From assembly GCF_003855395.1 (NCBI RefSeq), contig NZ_CP034015.1, positions 2,552,001-2,616,000 of the forward strand: a stretch of 64,000 nucleotides of DNA, read 5' to 3'. The first letter of the stretch is position 1. The number at the start of each line of letters is the position of its first letter. Shown one piece after another: positions 45,948-53,148 of this stretch. The notes under the pieces are model-generated. The model saw nothing but the letters and a program-made list of their open reading frames with translations. It was not told where the DNA came from and did not search any database. Source of the stretch: Shewanella livingstonensis (GTDB lineage: Bacteria; Pseudomonadota; Gammaproteobacteria; Enterobacterales; Shewanellaceae). Position numbers and translations under genes: made by a program.

Positions 45948-47099
45948 ATGCTGACAAAAAAAACTCTTAACAAAACTATTTTGATAGGTTGTGCCTCAAT
46001 GGCCTTAATCCTATCGGGGTGTGAAAGCGATAACGGCGCAGCCGCAAACACGCAAGCTGTAACACAAAATATTATATTGAAAGACAAGTTTGCTGATAAC
46101 TTCAAAATGGGTACCGCAATTAGCAAGGCACAAGTGCTTAATCCTAGTGATCCAGAATTGCTGTTAGCGGCGAAGCATTTCAATACCTTTACGCCTGAAA
46201 ACTCAATGAAGTGGGAATCAGTTAATCCATTACCCAATGAGTACCAATTTGATGTCGCTGATGCGTTAGTTAACTTTGCAAAAAATAATAACCAACAACT
46301 GGTTGGGCATACTTTGGTGTGGCATTCACAAACACCGGATTGGGTATTTGAAGATGAATCAGGCAATCTTCTTAATCGAGATCAATTACTACAACGCATG
46401 CAACATCATATTAAAACAGTAGCAGGGCGTTACGCAGACCAAATATTTGCGTGGGACGTAGTGAATGAGGCATTAAACGAAGACGGCACCTTGCGTGAAT
46501 CTAAATGGCAGCAAATAATTGGTGATGATTTTATTGAACAAGCTTTTATATTTGCCCACCTGGCAGCACCTAAAGCCAAGTTATATTACAACGATTACAA
46601 CATGTTTAAACCTGAAAAAAGAGCCGGTGCCATCGCACTGATAAACCGACTTAAGCAAAAGGGTATTCAAATAGACGGTGTTGGCATGCAAGCACATTAC
46701 TCACTTGATTACCCAGACTTTGCAGAAGTTGAAGACTCAATTGTGGCGTTTGCGGCAACGGGTGTTGATGTCATGATTACAGAACTTGATATTTCGGTAT
46801 TACCTTTTCCTGAAAATTTAGCAGAAGGTGCTGATGTGTCGCTAGATGTAGCACTGCAACAGCAATACAACCTGTATAAAGATGGTATCCCCAAAGACGT
46901 TGAGCAACAATTAGCATCTCGCTATCAAGCTTTATTCTCTCTCTATAAAAAACACAGTGATAGTATTGGGCGAGTGACATTTTGGGGCGTGAGTGACAAG
47001 CAAACTTGGCGTAATGGTTGGCCAATGCAAGGCCGTACTGATTATCCATTATTAATTGATAGAAACATGCAGATTAAAGGCTTTGTCGGCAGCTTATAA
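45948..47099 (+). CDS. GH10 endo-1,4-beta-xylanase, lipoprotein (second)
   Basis: This 383-residue protein has a lipoprotein signal (SMALILSGCESDNGAAA, lipobox LSGC, Cys about residue 24). The single GH10 domain shows FKMGTAISKAQVLNPSDPE, FTPENSMKWESVNPLPNEYQ and LVGHTLVWHSQTPDWVF. The acid/base Glu is in AWDVVNEALNEDGTLRE and the nucleophile in VMITELDISVLPFPE. Asp after the lipid Cys is not seen at +2 (Glu instead), so sorting to the outer membrane is expected. It resembles the first GH10 closely and the two may be an old duplication. Confidence 0.95.
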   Translation: MLTKKTLNKTILIGCASMALILSGCESDNGAAANTQAVTQNIILKDKFADNFKMGTAISKAQVLNPSDPELLLAAKHFNTFTPENSMKWESVNPLPNEYQFDVADALVNFAKNNNQQLVGHTLVWHSQTPDWVFEDESGNLLNRDQLLQRMQHHIKTVAGRYADQIFAWDVVNEALNEDGTLRESKWQQIIGDDFIEQAFIFAHLAAPKAKLYYNDYNMFKPEKRAGAIALINRLKQKGIQIDGVGMQAHYSLDYPDFAEVEDSIVAFAATGVDVMITELDISVLPFPENLAEGADVSLDVALQQQYNLYKDGIPKDVEQQLASRYQALFSLYKKHSDSIGRVTFWGVSDKQTWRNGWPMQGRTDYPLLIDRNMQIKGFVGSL

Positions 47100-47131
47100 T
47101 CACATTATTAACGATAAGTAAATAAACGAGT

Positions 47132-47168
47132 AAAGCCACTTATATTATCGATATGAGTGGCTTTTTTT
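47132..47168 (+). terminator. terminator after the second GH10
   Basis: A stem of AAAGCCACT(TATAT) with (ATATG)AGTGGCTTT and seven T residues, 33 bases after the stop codon. Confidence 0.88.
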
Positions 47169-47328
47169 ATCAAAGCTGTCTGTCTTTATCAGTGCAGAAT
47201 CAGTACTTCGTAAACATTATTCCCACTCGCTTATTCCTGCCAACATTGACTCAAATGTGCAAGTCGGTGACAAAAAAACAATGAATACACTAATCATGAA
47301 ATTATTGTAGTTGTTAATTTCAATCTAG

Positions 47329-47366
47329 TAGTCTATTTTAAATTAACGTTATAGTCATTATGACCT
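47329..47366. promoter_or_regulatory. tandem TAGTC-type motifs upstream of the third GH10
   Basis: Two sites lie 23 bases apart, about two helical turns: TAGTCTATTTTAAAT at 47329-47343 (left arm perfect, right arm poor) and TAGTCATTATGACCT at 47352-47366 (8 of 10). They are 110-150 bases before the ATG at 47476. The first shares TAGTCTATTTTA exactly with the site before the second GH10 gene. Confidence 0.5.
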
Positions 47367-47475
47367 AAACGTTATTAGTGCTAAATAAAAAAACAAGACA
47401 TAAATAAGACTAAGAAAAGTGACATTGATAAAAATGGTAAATCAAAAATAAAATAATACTTATCAGGAAATATAA

Positions 47476-50466
47476 ATGAATATAAAAAACAATAAACTCA
47501 AGTTAATTAAGTCAGCGTTAGTGGTTAGCCCTCTACTACTTTTATTGTCGGGATGTTTTGACAGTGATAAAGAGTCCGTCGAAGTACCGCCAATCGATGT
47601 AGTCGAGCCTGAGCCTACGCCCACAGAACCATTGGTGACGACGTTAGTTGAAGCGGCAAATAAAGCGAATAAACGCATTGGGACAGCGTTAAGTTATGGG
47701 GTATTAAGCAATAACGAGACAGATTATCTCGACATAGTAAAAAAAGAATTTAACTATGTGACGCCTGAAAATGCCGGTAAATGGGGCTCGATACAAACCT
47801 CAACCTCTGATGTTTGGAATTTTGATGCTTTAGATAGCATGATTGATTTTGTTGAACAAAATGACATGGCGTTTAAAGGTCACGCTTTAGTGTGGCATCG
47901 CCAAGCGCCAAATTTTGTTAATGGTGATGTAACACCTGAAGATTTAACCGGTCTGATCAATGCCCATATCGATGTTACAGCTGCGCGTTATAGCGGACAA
48001 ATTTATGCGTGGGATGTGGCAAATGAGGTGATGGGGGATGATGCTAATTATCGTGACTCTGTATTTTTTGCAAAGCTAAACAAACGCTTTATTGCCGACG
48101 CGTTTACCAGAGCCCATGCGGCTGATCCAAAGGCTAAGCTGTTTTATAACGATTACAGCATAGATAACATCAATGCAAAATCTGATGCCGTATTGACCAT
48201 GGTCACCGAATTAGTCGATGCTGACATACCCATTGATGGGGTGGGTTTTCAAATGCATTTAGACGCATCAAATGCACCCTCAACTCAGCAAATGACAGAA
48301 AACTTCCAGCGTTTTGTTGATTTAGATTTAGACGTCAATATTAGTGAAATTGATGTGCGTTTATCATCGTTACCTTGGGACCAAGTGACTAAACTGGCTA
48401 TGCAACAACAGGTTTATCATCGTGCGGTTAACGCATGTATGAATGTAGATCGCTGTGACGCAGTGACAATTTGGGGTTTCACCGATAAATACAGTTGGAT
48501 TGATGGCGAGTTTGGACCGGATGATCCACTCATTTACACCGCTGATTACCAAAGAAAGCCCGCTTACTTTGCAATAGCGGATGGCTTTATGGGTATTGAA
48601 GCAGATGCAGCTGGTGTTATGCCAAACCTCATTGCTAACGGTAACTTTGAAATAGCAACAGATGGCTGGACAACCTTAGACGCCACGGCATTAAGATCTA
48701 CCGTTAACAAAAAGAATGGTATTACCTCGCTTGTAGTCTCATCAACGGATACCGCTAAAGCCAAAGCAAGTATGGATATTACCGGCTTATTAAAGGCAAA
48801 TAGTGTGTATGACCTTGATGCTTGGGTGATGTCGACTAATCAATCAACACTAACCAGCACAGCCAGCGTGGTGCTTGAATGTGTCGGCGAAGCAGCTAAC
48901 ACCATCGTGGTTAATTCAGCGGTTGCCGGTAATACCGCATTTACTCTATTAACGGGGTCATTAACCGTTCCTGATTGTGATCTAGCAGTTGCAACCTTAG
49001 TGATTGAAGGCCCAGCAGTGAGTGAAACGATTTACTTAGATGCGGTTAGTCTTCGTCCACAAGTATTAATGCCTAATACTGAAGGTTTTGGCGAAAACAT
49101 ATTAGCCAATAGTGATTTTGAAATTGATGCGTCTGGCTGGGAAGGTTACGACACATCAGAAATTGCCATAACAACCACTAAAGTATTTGCTGGTAAGCAA
49201 AGTTTAGTAGGTACTGCGCGTACTCAAGAATACCAAGGTCCTTCGACGAACATTTTAAGCCTTGTTGAGTCAGGTCAAACTTACCAATTGTTTGCCAGAA
49301 CGGCCATTAGTGAAGGGTCGGCCCAAGTTAAAGCCACCATCAGTGCAACCTGTTCAGATGGCGTTAAGTACTTAGGCACAGGTGCGACAACGGCAAACTC
49401 GACGGATTGGTCATTAATCGCAGGGCAGGTAACGTTGCCTACTTGTGCAATGAGTGATGCGATTCTGTATTTTGAAGGTCCAGCAGTAGGTATCGATATT
49501 TATGTTGATAACGTCACTTTTCATGCGAAAGAAAAAAATCTAGGCCCTAACTTAGTTTCAAACAATGACTTTGAACAAAACACCGACGGTTGGTCAGTTT
49601 GGGGCGGCACGTTAGCTAGCTCAACAAACTATGCCAACACCGGTAATAGCAGTGCTTTACATAGTGACAGAACTGGCACTTGGCAAGGACCGGTATTTAA
49701 CTTACTGCCTTATGCTGAAGCGGGTAAAACCTTTGACGTGACAACCTATGCGCGTATCGAAAATGCTGCATCAGATGTGCTAAACATCACCTTAAAAACC
49801 TTATGTGAAGGCGATGCTGAAGCTGATGCGTCATACACTCAACATGGCACCATAACAGCCACAAATGGCGCTTGGACTAAGTTAAGTGGCAGTTTTGTGT
49901 TACCTGATTGTGCCCTTACTAGTGCATTTGTGTACTTTGATGGCCCAGCTATTGGTGTAAATATTTATATAGATAGCGTGTCGATTACCAGCGAAATTAC
50001 CGTTGACCCGGACAACTTATTTACCAATTCAACGTTTGAGTCGGGTGTGAATGGTTGGGCAACGTGGGGAGCCAATATTGAATCAAGTTCCGATTTTGCT
50101 CATACCGGTGAAAAGTCTGCATTAGTTAATTCGCGTACCAATGATTGGCAAGGACCTGTTTTCGACTTTTTTGGTCGGAGTAAACCTAATACCACTTATG
50201 ATATGAGCGGTTGGATAAGAGTGGCGGGGTCTGAAAGCGAAAACGTTAGCATTAACATAAAACAGACCTGTGAAGGTGGAACTGCTGTTTATAGTGATGC
50301 CGGCCCGGCTGTTACTGTATCGAACAGCGAATGGACATTGGTGAGTGGGACTTTCACAACACCCGATTGTAATTTAACTGAGCTATCGGTTTATTTTTCT
50401 AATGCCGCTGTAGGCGTTGATATGTATCTAGATGATGCGGTACTTAAGCTTGCTTCTATTGAGTAG
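47476..50466 (+). CDS. large GH10 xylanase lipoprotein with four C-terminal carbohydrate-binding-like repeats
   Basis: The 996-residue protein has a lipoprotein signal (LVVSPLLLLLSGCFDSD, lipobox LSGC) and an acidic Pro-rich linker. The GH10 domain spans about residues 55-370, with acid/base Glu in AWDVANEVMGDD and nucleophile in VNISEIDVRLSS. From residue about 383 come four repeats of about 155 residues beginning LIANGNFEIATDGW (383), ILANSDFEIDASGWEGY (541), LVSNNDFEQNTDGWSVWGG (692) and LFTNSTFESGVNGWATWG (848). Each ends with a motif like FEGPAVGIDIYVDNV. This is the pattern of CBM4/9-type (CenC) modules. The protein should hold xylan at the cell surface. Confidence 0.93.
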   Translation: MNIKNNKLKLIKSALVVSPLLLLLSGCFDSDKESVEVPPIDVVEPEPTPTEPLVTTLVEAANKANKRIGTALSYGVLSNNETDYLDIVKKEFNYVTPENAGKWGSIQTSTSDVWNFDALDSMIDFVEQNDMAFKGHALVWHRQAPNFVNGDVTPEDLTGLINAHIDVTAARYSGQIYAWDVANEVMGDDANYRDSVFFAKLNKRFIADAFTRAHAADPKAKLFYNDYSIDNINAKSDAVLTMVTELVDADIPIDGVGFQMHLDASNAPSTQQMTENFQRFVDLDLDVNISEIDVRLSSLPWDQVTKLAMQQQVYHRAVNACMNVDRCDAVTIWGFTDKYSWIDGEFGPDDPLIYTADYQRKPAYFAIADGFMGIEADAAGVMPNLIANGNFEIATDGWTTLDATALRSTVNKKNGITSLVVSSTDTAKAKASMDITGLLKANSVYDLDAWVMSTNQSTLTSTASVVLECVGEAANTIVVNSAVAGNTAFTLLTGSLTVPDCDLAVATLVIEGPAVSETIYLDAVSLRPQVLMPNTEGFGENILANSDFEIDASGWEGYDTSEIAITTTKVFAGKQSLVGTARTQEYQGPSTNILSLVESGQTYQLFARTAISEGSAQVKATISATCSDGVKYLGTGATTANSTDWSLIAGQVTLPTCAMSDAILYFEGPAVGIDIYVDNVTFHAKEKNLGPNLVSNNDFEQNTDGWSVWGGTLASSTNYANTGNSSALHSDRTGTWQGPVFNLLPYAEAGKTFDVTTYARIENAASDVLNITLKTLCEGDAEADASYTQHGTITATNGAWTKLSGSFVLPDCALTSAFVYFDGPAIGVNIYIDSVSITSEITVDPDNLFTNSTFESGVNGWATWGANIESSSDFAHTGEKSALVNSRTNDWQGPVFDFFGRSKPNTTYDMSGWIRVAGSESENVSINIKQTCEGGTAVYSDAGPAVTVSNSEWTLVSGTFTTPDCNLTELSVYFSNAAVGVDMYLDDAVLKLASIE

Positions 50467-50670
50467 AATAAAAACAGTTAATATGCTGAATAAAATAAAT
50501 TAATCGCACTTTGAATACTTATGGGCTGGTAGCAAACTGGCCCTTCAACTATGTAAGGAGGATACATTTAATAATTAAAATAGAACCTTATATCTCATTT
50601 GTAGAATAATTAAAAATTAAAATAGGCAATTTTAGCCTCGTTAAAAGTCCAACTCAAAAAAGGAAAATTT

Positions 50671-51069
50671 ATGACTAAATTATTTATGTTTTTTATACTT
50701 ATTTTAACTAGTTTCACATCACTAGCTGAGTCTGAAATTGATATTCAACCAAAAGATTCAATTCTGTTGACGGTATTTTTAAAACACGACCAGAGTAATA
50801 ACTTAGCTGAAACTCAGCAGATTTTAATGGATCAAGGATTCTTTGACGCCTTTCCGCCTAAAGGTGTGTCGGTTGTAAGTTGGTATGTGATGATGGGTAT
50901 AGGGCAAGTCGTCACGTTAGAAGTGCCGGCACATCAATTGAGTGCTGTTAACCTTGCTATAGAGAAAACTGCATGGAAAGCCTTTTCGACAGAGTTTTAC
51001 CCGACCTATAACTTATATCCTATTTACAAAGATAGGTTAAAAAATAAAGCTAAAGTGTCATACAAGTAA
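50671..51069 (+). CDS. hypothetical secreted protein
   Basis: This 132-residue protein has a signal peptide (MFFILILTSFTSLAES) and an AAAGGAAAA ribosome site. The mature part (about 110 residues) contains SILLTVFLKHDQSNNLAETQ, then GVSVVSWYVMMGIGQVVTLE and a Lys/Tyr-rich tail. It looks like a small periplasmic ferredoxin-like fold protein; I do not recognise the family for certain. It lies 200 bases after the large xylanase, outside any clear operon, at the border of the mobile region. Confidence 0.7.
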   Translation: MTKLFMFFILILTSFTSLAESEIDIQPKDSILLTVFLKHDQSNNLAETQQILMDQGFFDAFPPKGVSVVSWYVMMGIGQVVTLEVPAHQLSAVNLAIEKTAWKAFSTEFYPTYNLYPIYKDRLKNKAKVSYK

Positions 51070-51293
51070 CGGGTATAAAAACACATTTATAATGTCTTAT
51101 TGAATTATTAGATTAAAGTTCCTAGCTCGATTTTTCCAGAAGAGGGCTAGGGACGTTACTGTAGTGGCGTGACTTATTTATGTCGGGAGGACAACACGTG
51201 TTGCCCCTCTAATCACTCAGCGTGCGACAAATAAAGGGGGTGAAAACAACGCTGCAAGAACAAGTGATGGGATGAGGAAAGCTAGTGTTCTGG

Positions 51294-51590
51294 TCAACTG
51301 AATTCGGTTACATTAGATAATTTTAGGAGCCTGCGAATAAGTTCGTTAAGCCACTTCTTATAACGCTTACCCATATGAGCAAATTTATAGAGACTTTGAT
51401 CATCAAAGTATGCATTCATTCGGTGTTTTTAAGACTGTAATACCACATTGTGATGTATTTCATGACATCCTGTAATGCAGCATATCGTGTCCGATAATTA
51501 CGCTAGTGAACTCGCTGCTGTCTCAATCTGCCGAATAAGCTTTCAGCTACTGCATTTCCCCAACAACACTTTTTAATCATATTGCTTAAA
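51294..51590 (-). pseudogene. IS3-family transposase OrfB, C-terminal remnant
   Basis: Minus-strand translation gives NAVAESLFGRLRQQRVH, a stop, then NYRTRYAALQDVMKYITMWY. After a frameshift it gives FDDQSLYKFAHMGKRYKKWL and a stop. NAVAESxxxxLK and YxTRxxAxxDVxxYIxxxYN are the end of the DDE domain of IS3-family transposases. Two in-frame stops, a frameshift and loss of the N-terminal part show an old remnant. The sequence on to 51750 has no further clear coding. Confidence 0.8.
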
Positions 51591-51753
51591 AATTCATTTA
51601 TTCTCAGTATCTGTTGATACGATGACTCGGATATTGAATATCTTGAACTGTAGGTGTTATCAACCCTGCTTTAGGTTTTCGTTACAGATAGCCATTGTTA
51701 TTAGCGCACCGCAGACAAGTCTTAAAATAACACTTAAGCGGTTAAGGTTAAGC

Positions 51754-51768
51754 ACAAATAGTGGTCAT
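51754..51768. repeat. 15-base inverted repeat, left copy
   Basis: ACAAATAGTGGTCAT here is the exact reverse complement of 52540-52554, which lies 16 bases before the first gene of the recombinase trio. The pair encloses the tRNA-Val copies. Confidence 0.55.
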
Positions 51769-51804
51769 ACTTTTTAGCTTCAAAAATAATTTGTACCAAC
51801 ATGT

Positions 51805-51824
51805 TTGGCACGAAATGGGCACAA
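51805..51824 (+). repeat. GGCAC-type direct repeat, candidate recombinase arm site
   Basis: TTGGCACGAAATGGGCACAA. A near copy with the same length and orientation is at 52504-52523 (TTGGCACGGGTTAGGCACAA), and a looser one with wider spacing is at 51932-51961. GGCACAA repeats of this kind are often seen beside att sites of tyrosine integrases; binding here is an inference. Confidence 0.5.
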
Positions 51825-52028
51825 AACGCCTTTTTGGTATTTTTTGTCTATTTTTGAGAGTTTTACTTATTTAAAAGGTTAATTTTAACAAGAAAGAAAT
51901 TGTATAACTTTTAGACACGAAAAATGACTGGTTGGCACGAGTTTAATGCGATTGGGCACAAATACATTTTAATGTAGTGAATCTAGTAATTGAAAAAGGC
52001 TTTTAAAACGGAGGGTTAATGCAAAAAA

Positions 52029-52108
52029 TGGTACACCCGAGTGGACTTCTCTTTGTTAGAGAATACCGACCCCTACCGCCGCCGTTAATTAAGAGAGGGT
52101 AGTGCTCT
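52029..52108 (-). pseudogene. degenerate tRNA-Val copy
   Basis: TGGTACACCCGAGTGGACT, CGACCCCTACC and GGTAGTGCTCT appear in the order and spacing of the intact tRNA-Val at 52195. The T-arm is replaced by TCTCTTTGTTAGAGAATAC-type DNA, the anticodon loop is replaced by unrelated bases, and the D-arm and 5' acceptor strand are lost. It cannot fold as a tRNA. Confidence 0.8.
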
Positions 52109-52151
52109 GCTTTCTTCTTTTTATTATTAATAGTCTGTGAATTTCAGACAC

Positions 52152-52172
52152 AAAAAAACCAACTTTCGTTGG
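52152..52172 (-). terminator. terminator of the tRNA-Val transcript
   Basis: On the minus strand CCAACGAAAGTTGG is followed by seven T residues, 23 bases after the CCA end of the intact tRNA. Confidence 0.85.
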
Positions 52173-52194
52173 CCAGTATTTCCTCATTAGGAAA

Positions 52195-52271
52195 TGGTAC
52201 ACCCGAGTGGACTCGAACCACCGACCCCTACCATGTCAAGGTAGTGCTCTAACCAGCTGAGCTACGGGTGT
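52195..52271 (-). tRNA. tRNA-Val (anticodon GAC)
   Basis: The 77-base minus-strand gene folds as a complete tRNA. The acceptor ACACCCG pairs with CGGGTGT, the D-arm is AGCTCAGCTGGTTAGAGC, and the anticodon stem ACTACC...GGTAGG has loop TTGACAT giving anticodon GAC. The T-loop is TTCGAGT, and the discriminator A with encoded CCA follows. It is nearly the same as the E. coli tRNA-Val(GAC). It is flanked by a broken copy on one side and a half copy on the other, so it is the survivor of a tandem group. Confidence 0.97.
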
Positions 52272-52319
52272 ATTGTTTACTTTTTAATAAAATCTCACGG
52301 TTTAAACTCTGTGAAAGAG

Positions 52320-52365
52320 TGGTACACCCGAGTGGACTCGAACCACCGACCCCTACCATGTCAAG
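52320..52365 (-). repeat. 3' half of tRNA-Val, candidate att site / island junction
   Basis: These 46 bases are identical to 52195-52240, the 3' half of the tRNA from the anticodon loop to CCA. The match stops inside the anticodon loop, and unrelated DNA (ACGTTAACGCG) follows. The 48-base spacer to the intact tRNA is what one expects between tandem tRNA genes. This is the mark of an element inserted into a second tRNA-Val copy, whose 5' half should lie at the element's other end. Confidence 0.8.
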
Positions 52366-52503
52366 ACGTTAACGCGCAAGATTTCTGAATCATCCCCACC
52401 TCAACGCTCCCGCCTTAACCGCCGCGTAATAGGGCTTAATTTCATTTTCATTGACTGTTTACTTGCTTATTCTAACAAATATATAGATTTTTACAACTTG
52501 ATT

Positions 52504-52523
52504 TTGGCACGGGTTAGGCACAA
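52504..52523 (+). repeat. GGCAC-type direct repeat, second copy
   Basis: TTGGCACGGGTTAGGCACAA matches 51805-51824 in the outer 15 positions, with the same orientation and length. It lies 46 bases upstream of the recombinase trio. The 15-base ATGACCACTATTTGT at 52540-52554 is the complement of 51754-51768. Confidence 0.5.
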
Positions 52524-52569
52524 GATACAAATGTCAAAAATGACCACTATTTGTTGATGAGGCATATTA

Positions 52570-53148
52570 ATGCACATTCATGCTGAGCATTTTAAGAAAG
52601 TGCTGGATAAGTTGTTAGTCGATGTGAAGCTCGAAATGATTGGGCTTCATCACGTCCAACTTGATCGCACACTCAAAGATTTTTGTGAGTCATATAATCT
52701 TATTAGCACATTAAAGCCATCCTCAGACGATAGCATCGAATCACCCGCTTCAATTTTACTCGATTCATATCAGGCTCCAATATTAGTAAGTAAAACGCAG
52801 GCTGGATACTATCGTTTGATTTCAGGGTTATTGACGTATCAGAAGCTCTGTAAACTTCATACAGAAGATGATAAAGGTTTAGTGCCTGCGATTGTCTTAC
52901 CCAGACGTCCCAACAAAGACGTACTTCGATTATTGATGTTAAATGATATTGTCAGACCTCTACTAAAGCAGTTTGTTAACGTAACTGGTGATACCGTTAC
53001 TCAATCGCTGTCAACATGGTTTGTTTCAGTTGAGCAACCATCAGTCTTTAATTCACCAGAATGGCAATCTCTGTTTCCAATGATAAAAACCAAAACGCAG
53101 CTGTGCGAGTGGTTACACATCAGCACAAAGACTGTGAGGTTAAAGTGA
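52570..53148 (+). CDS. small ParB-like/HTH protein of the recombinase trio
   Basis: This 192-residue protein is preceded by GAGG at a suitable distance. Residues about 60-115 (SYQAPILVSKTQAGYYRLIS, GLLTYQKLCKLH, VLPRRPNKDVLRLLMLND) recall the ParB/Srx fold, where a parameter such as 'pil v..g.yrli.G..r' recurs. The C-terminal KTKTQLCEWLHISTKTVR is a helix-turn-helix. It may bind the element ends or regulate the operon. Its stop overlaps the next gene's GTG by 4 bases (GTGA), which implies translational coupling. The ParB resemblance is weak and I do not assign a family name. Confidence 0.7.
   Translation: MHIHAEHFKKVLDKLLVDVKLEMIGLHHVQLDRTLKDFCESYNLISTLKPSSDDSIESPASILLDSYQAPILVSKTQAGYYRLISGLLTYQKLCKLHTEDDKGLVPAIVLPRRPNKDVLRLLMLNDIVRPLLKQFVNVTGDTVTQSLSTWFVSVEQPSVFNSPEWQSLFPMIKTKTQLCEWLHISTKTVRLK

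Noticed and set aside
45719..46366. 215-residue open frame on the minus strand
   Set aside because: It runs antisense through the N-terminus of the second GH10 xylanase, whose signal peptide and catalytic motifs are clear; the antisense product has no motif.
51195..51235. Hairpin around CAACACGTGTTG as a terminator
   Set aside because: There is a palindrome but no T run on either side, and no gene nearby that needs it.
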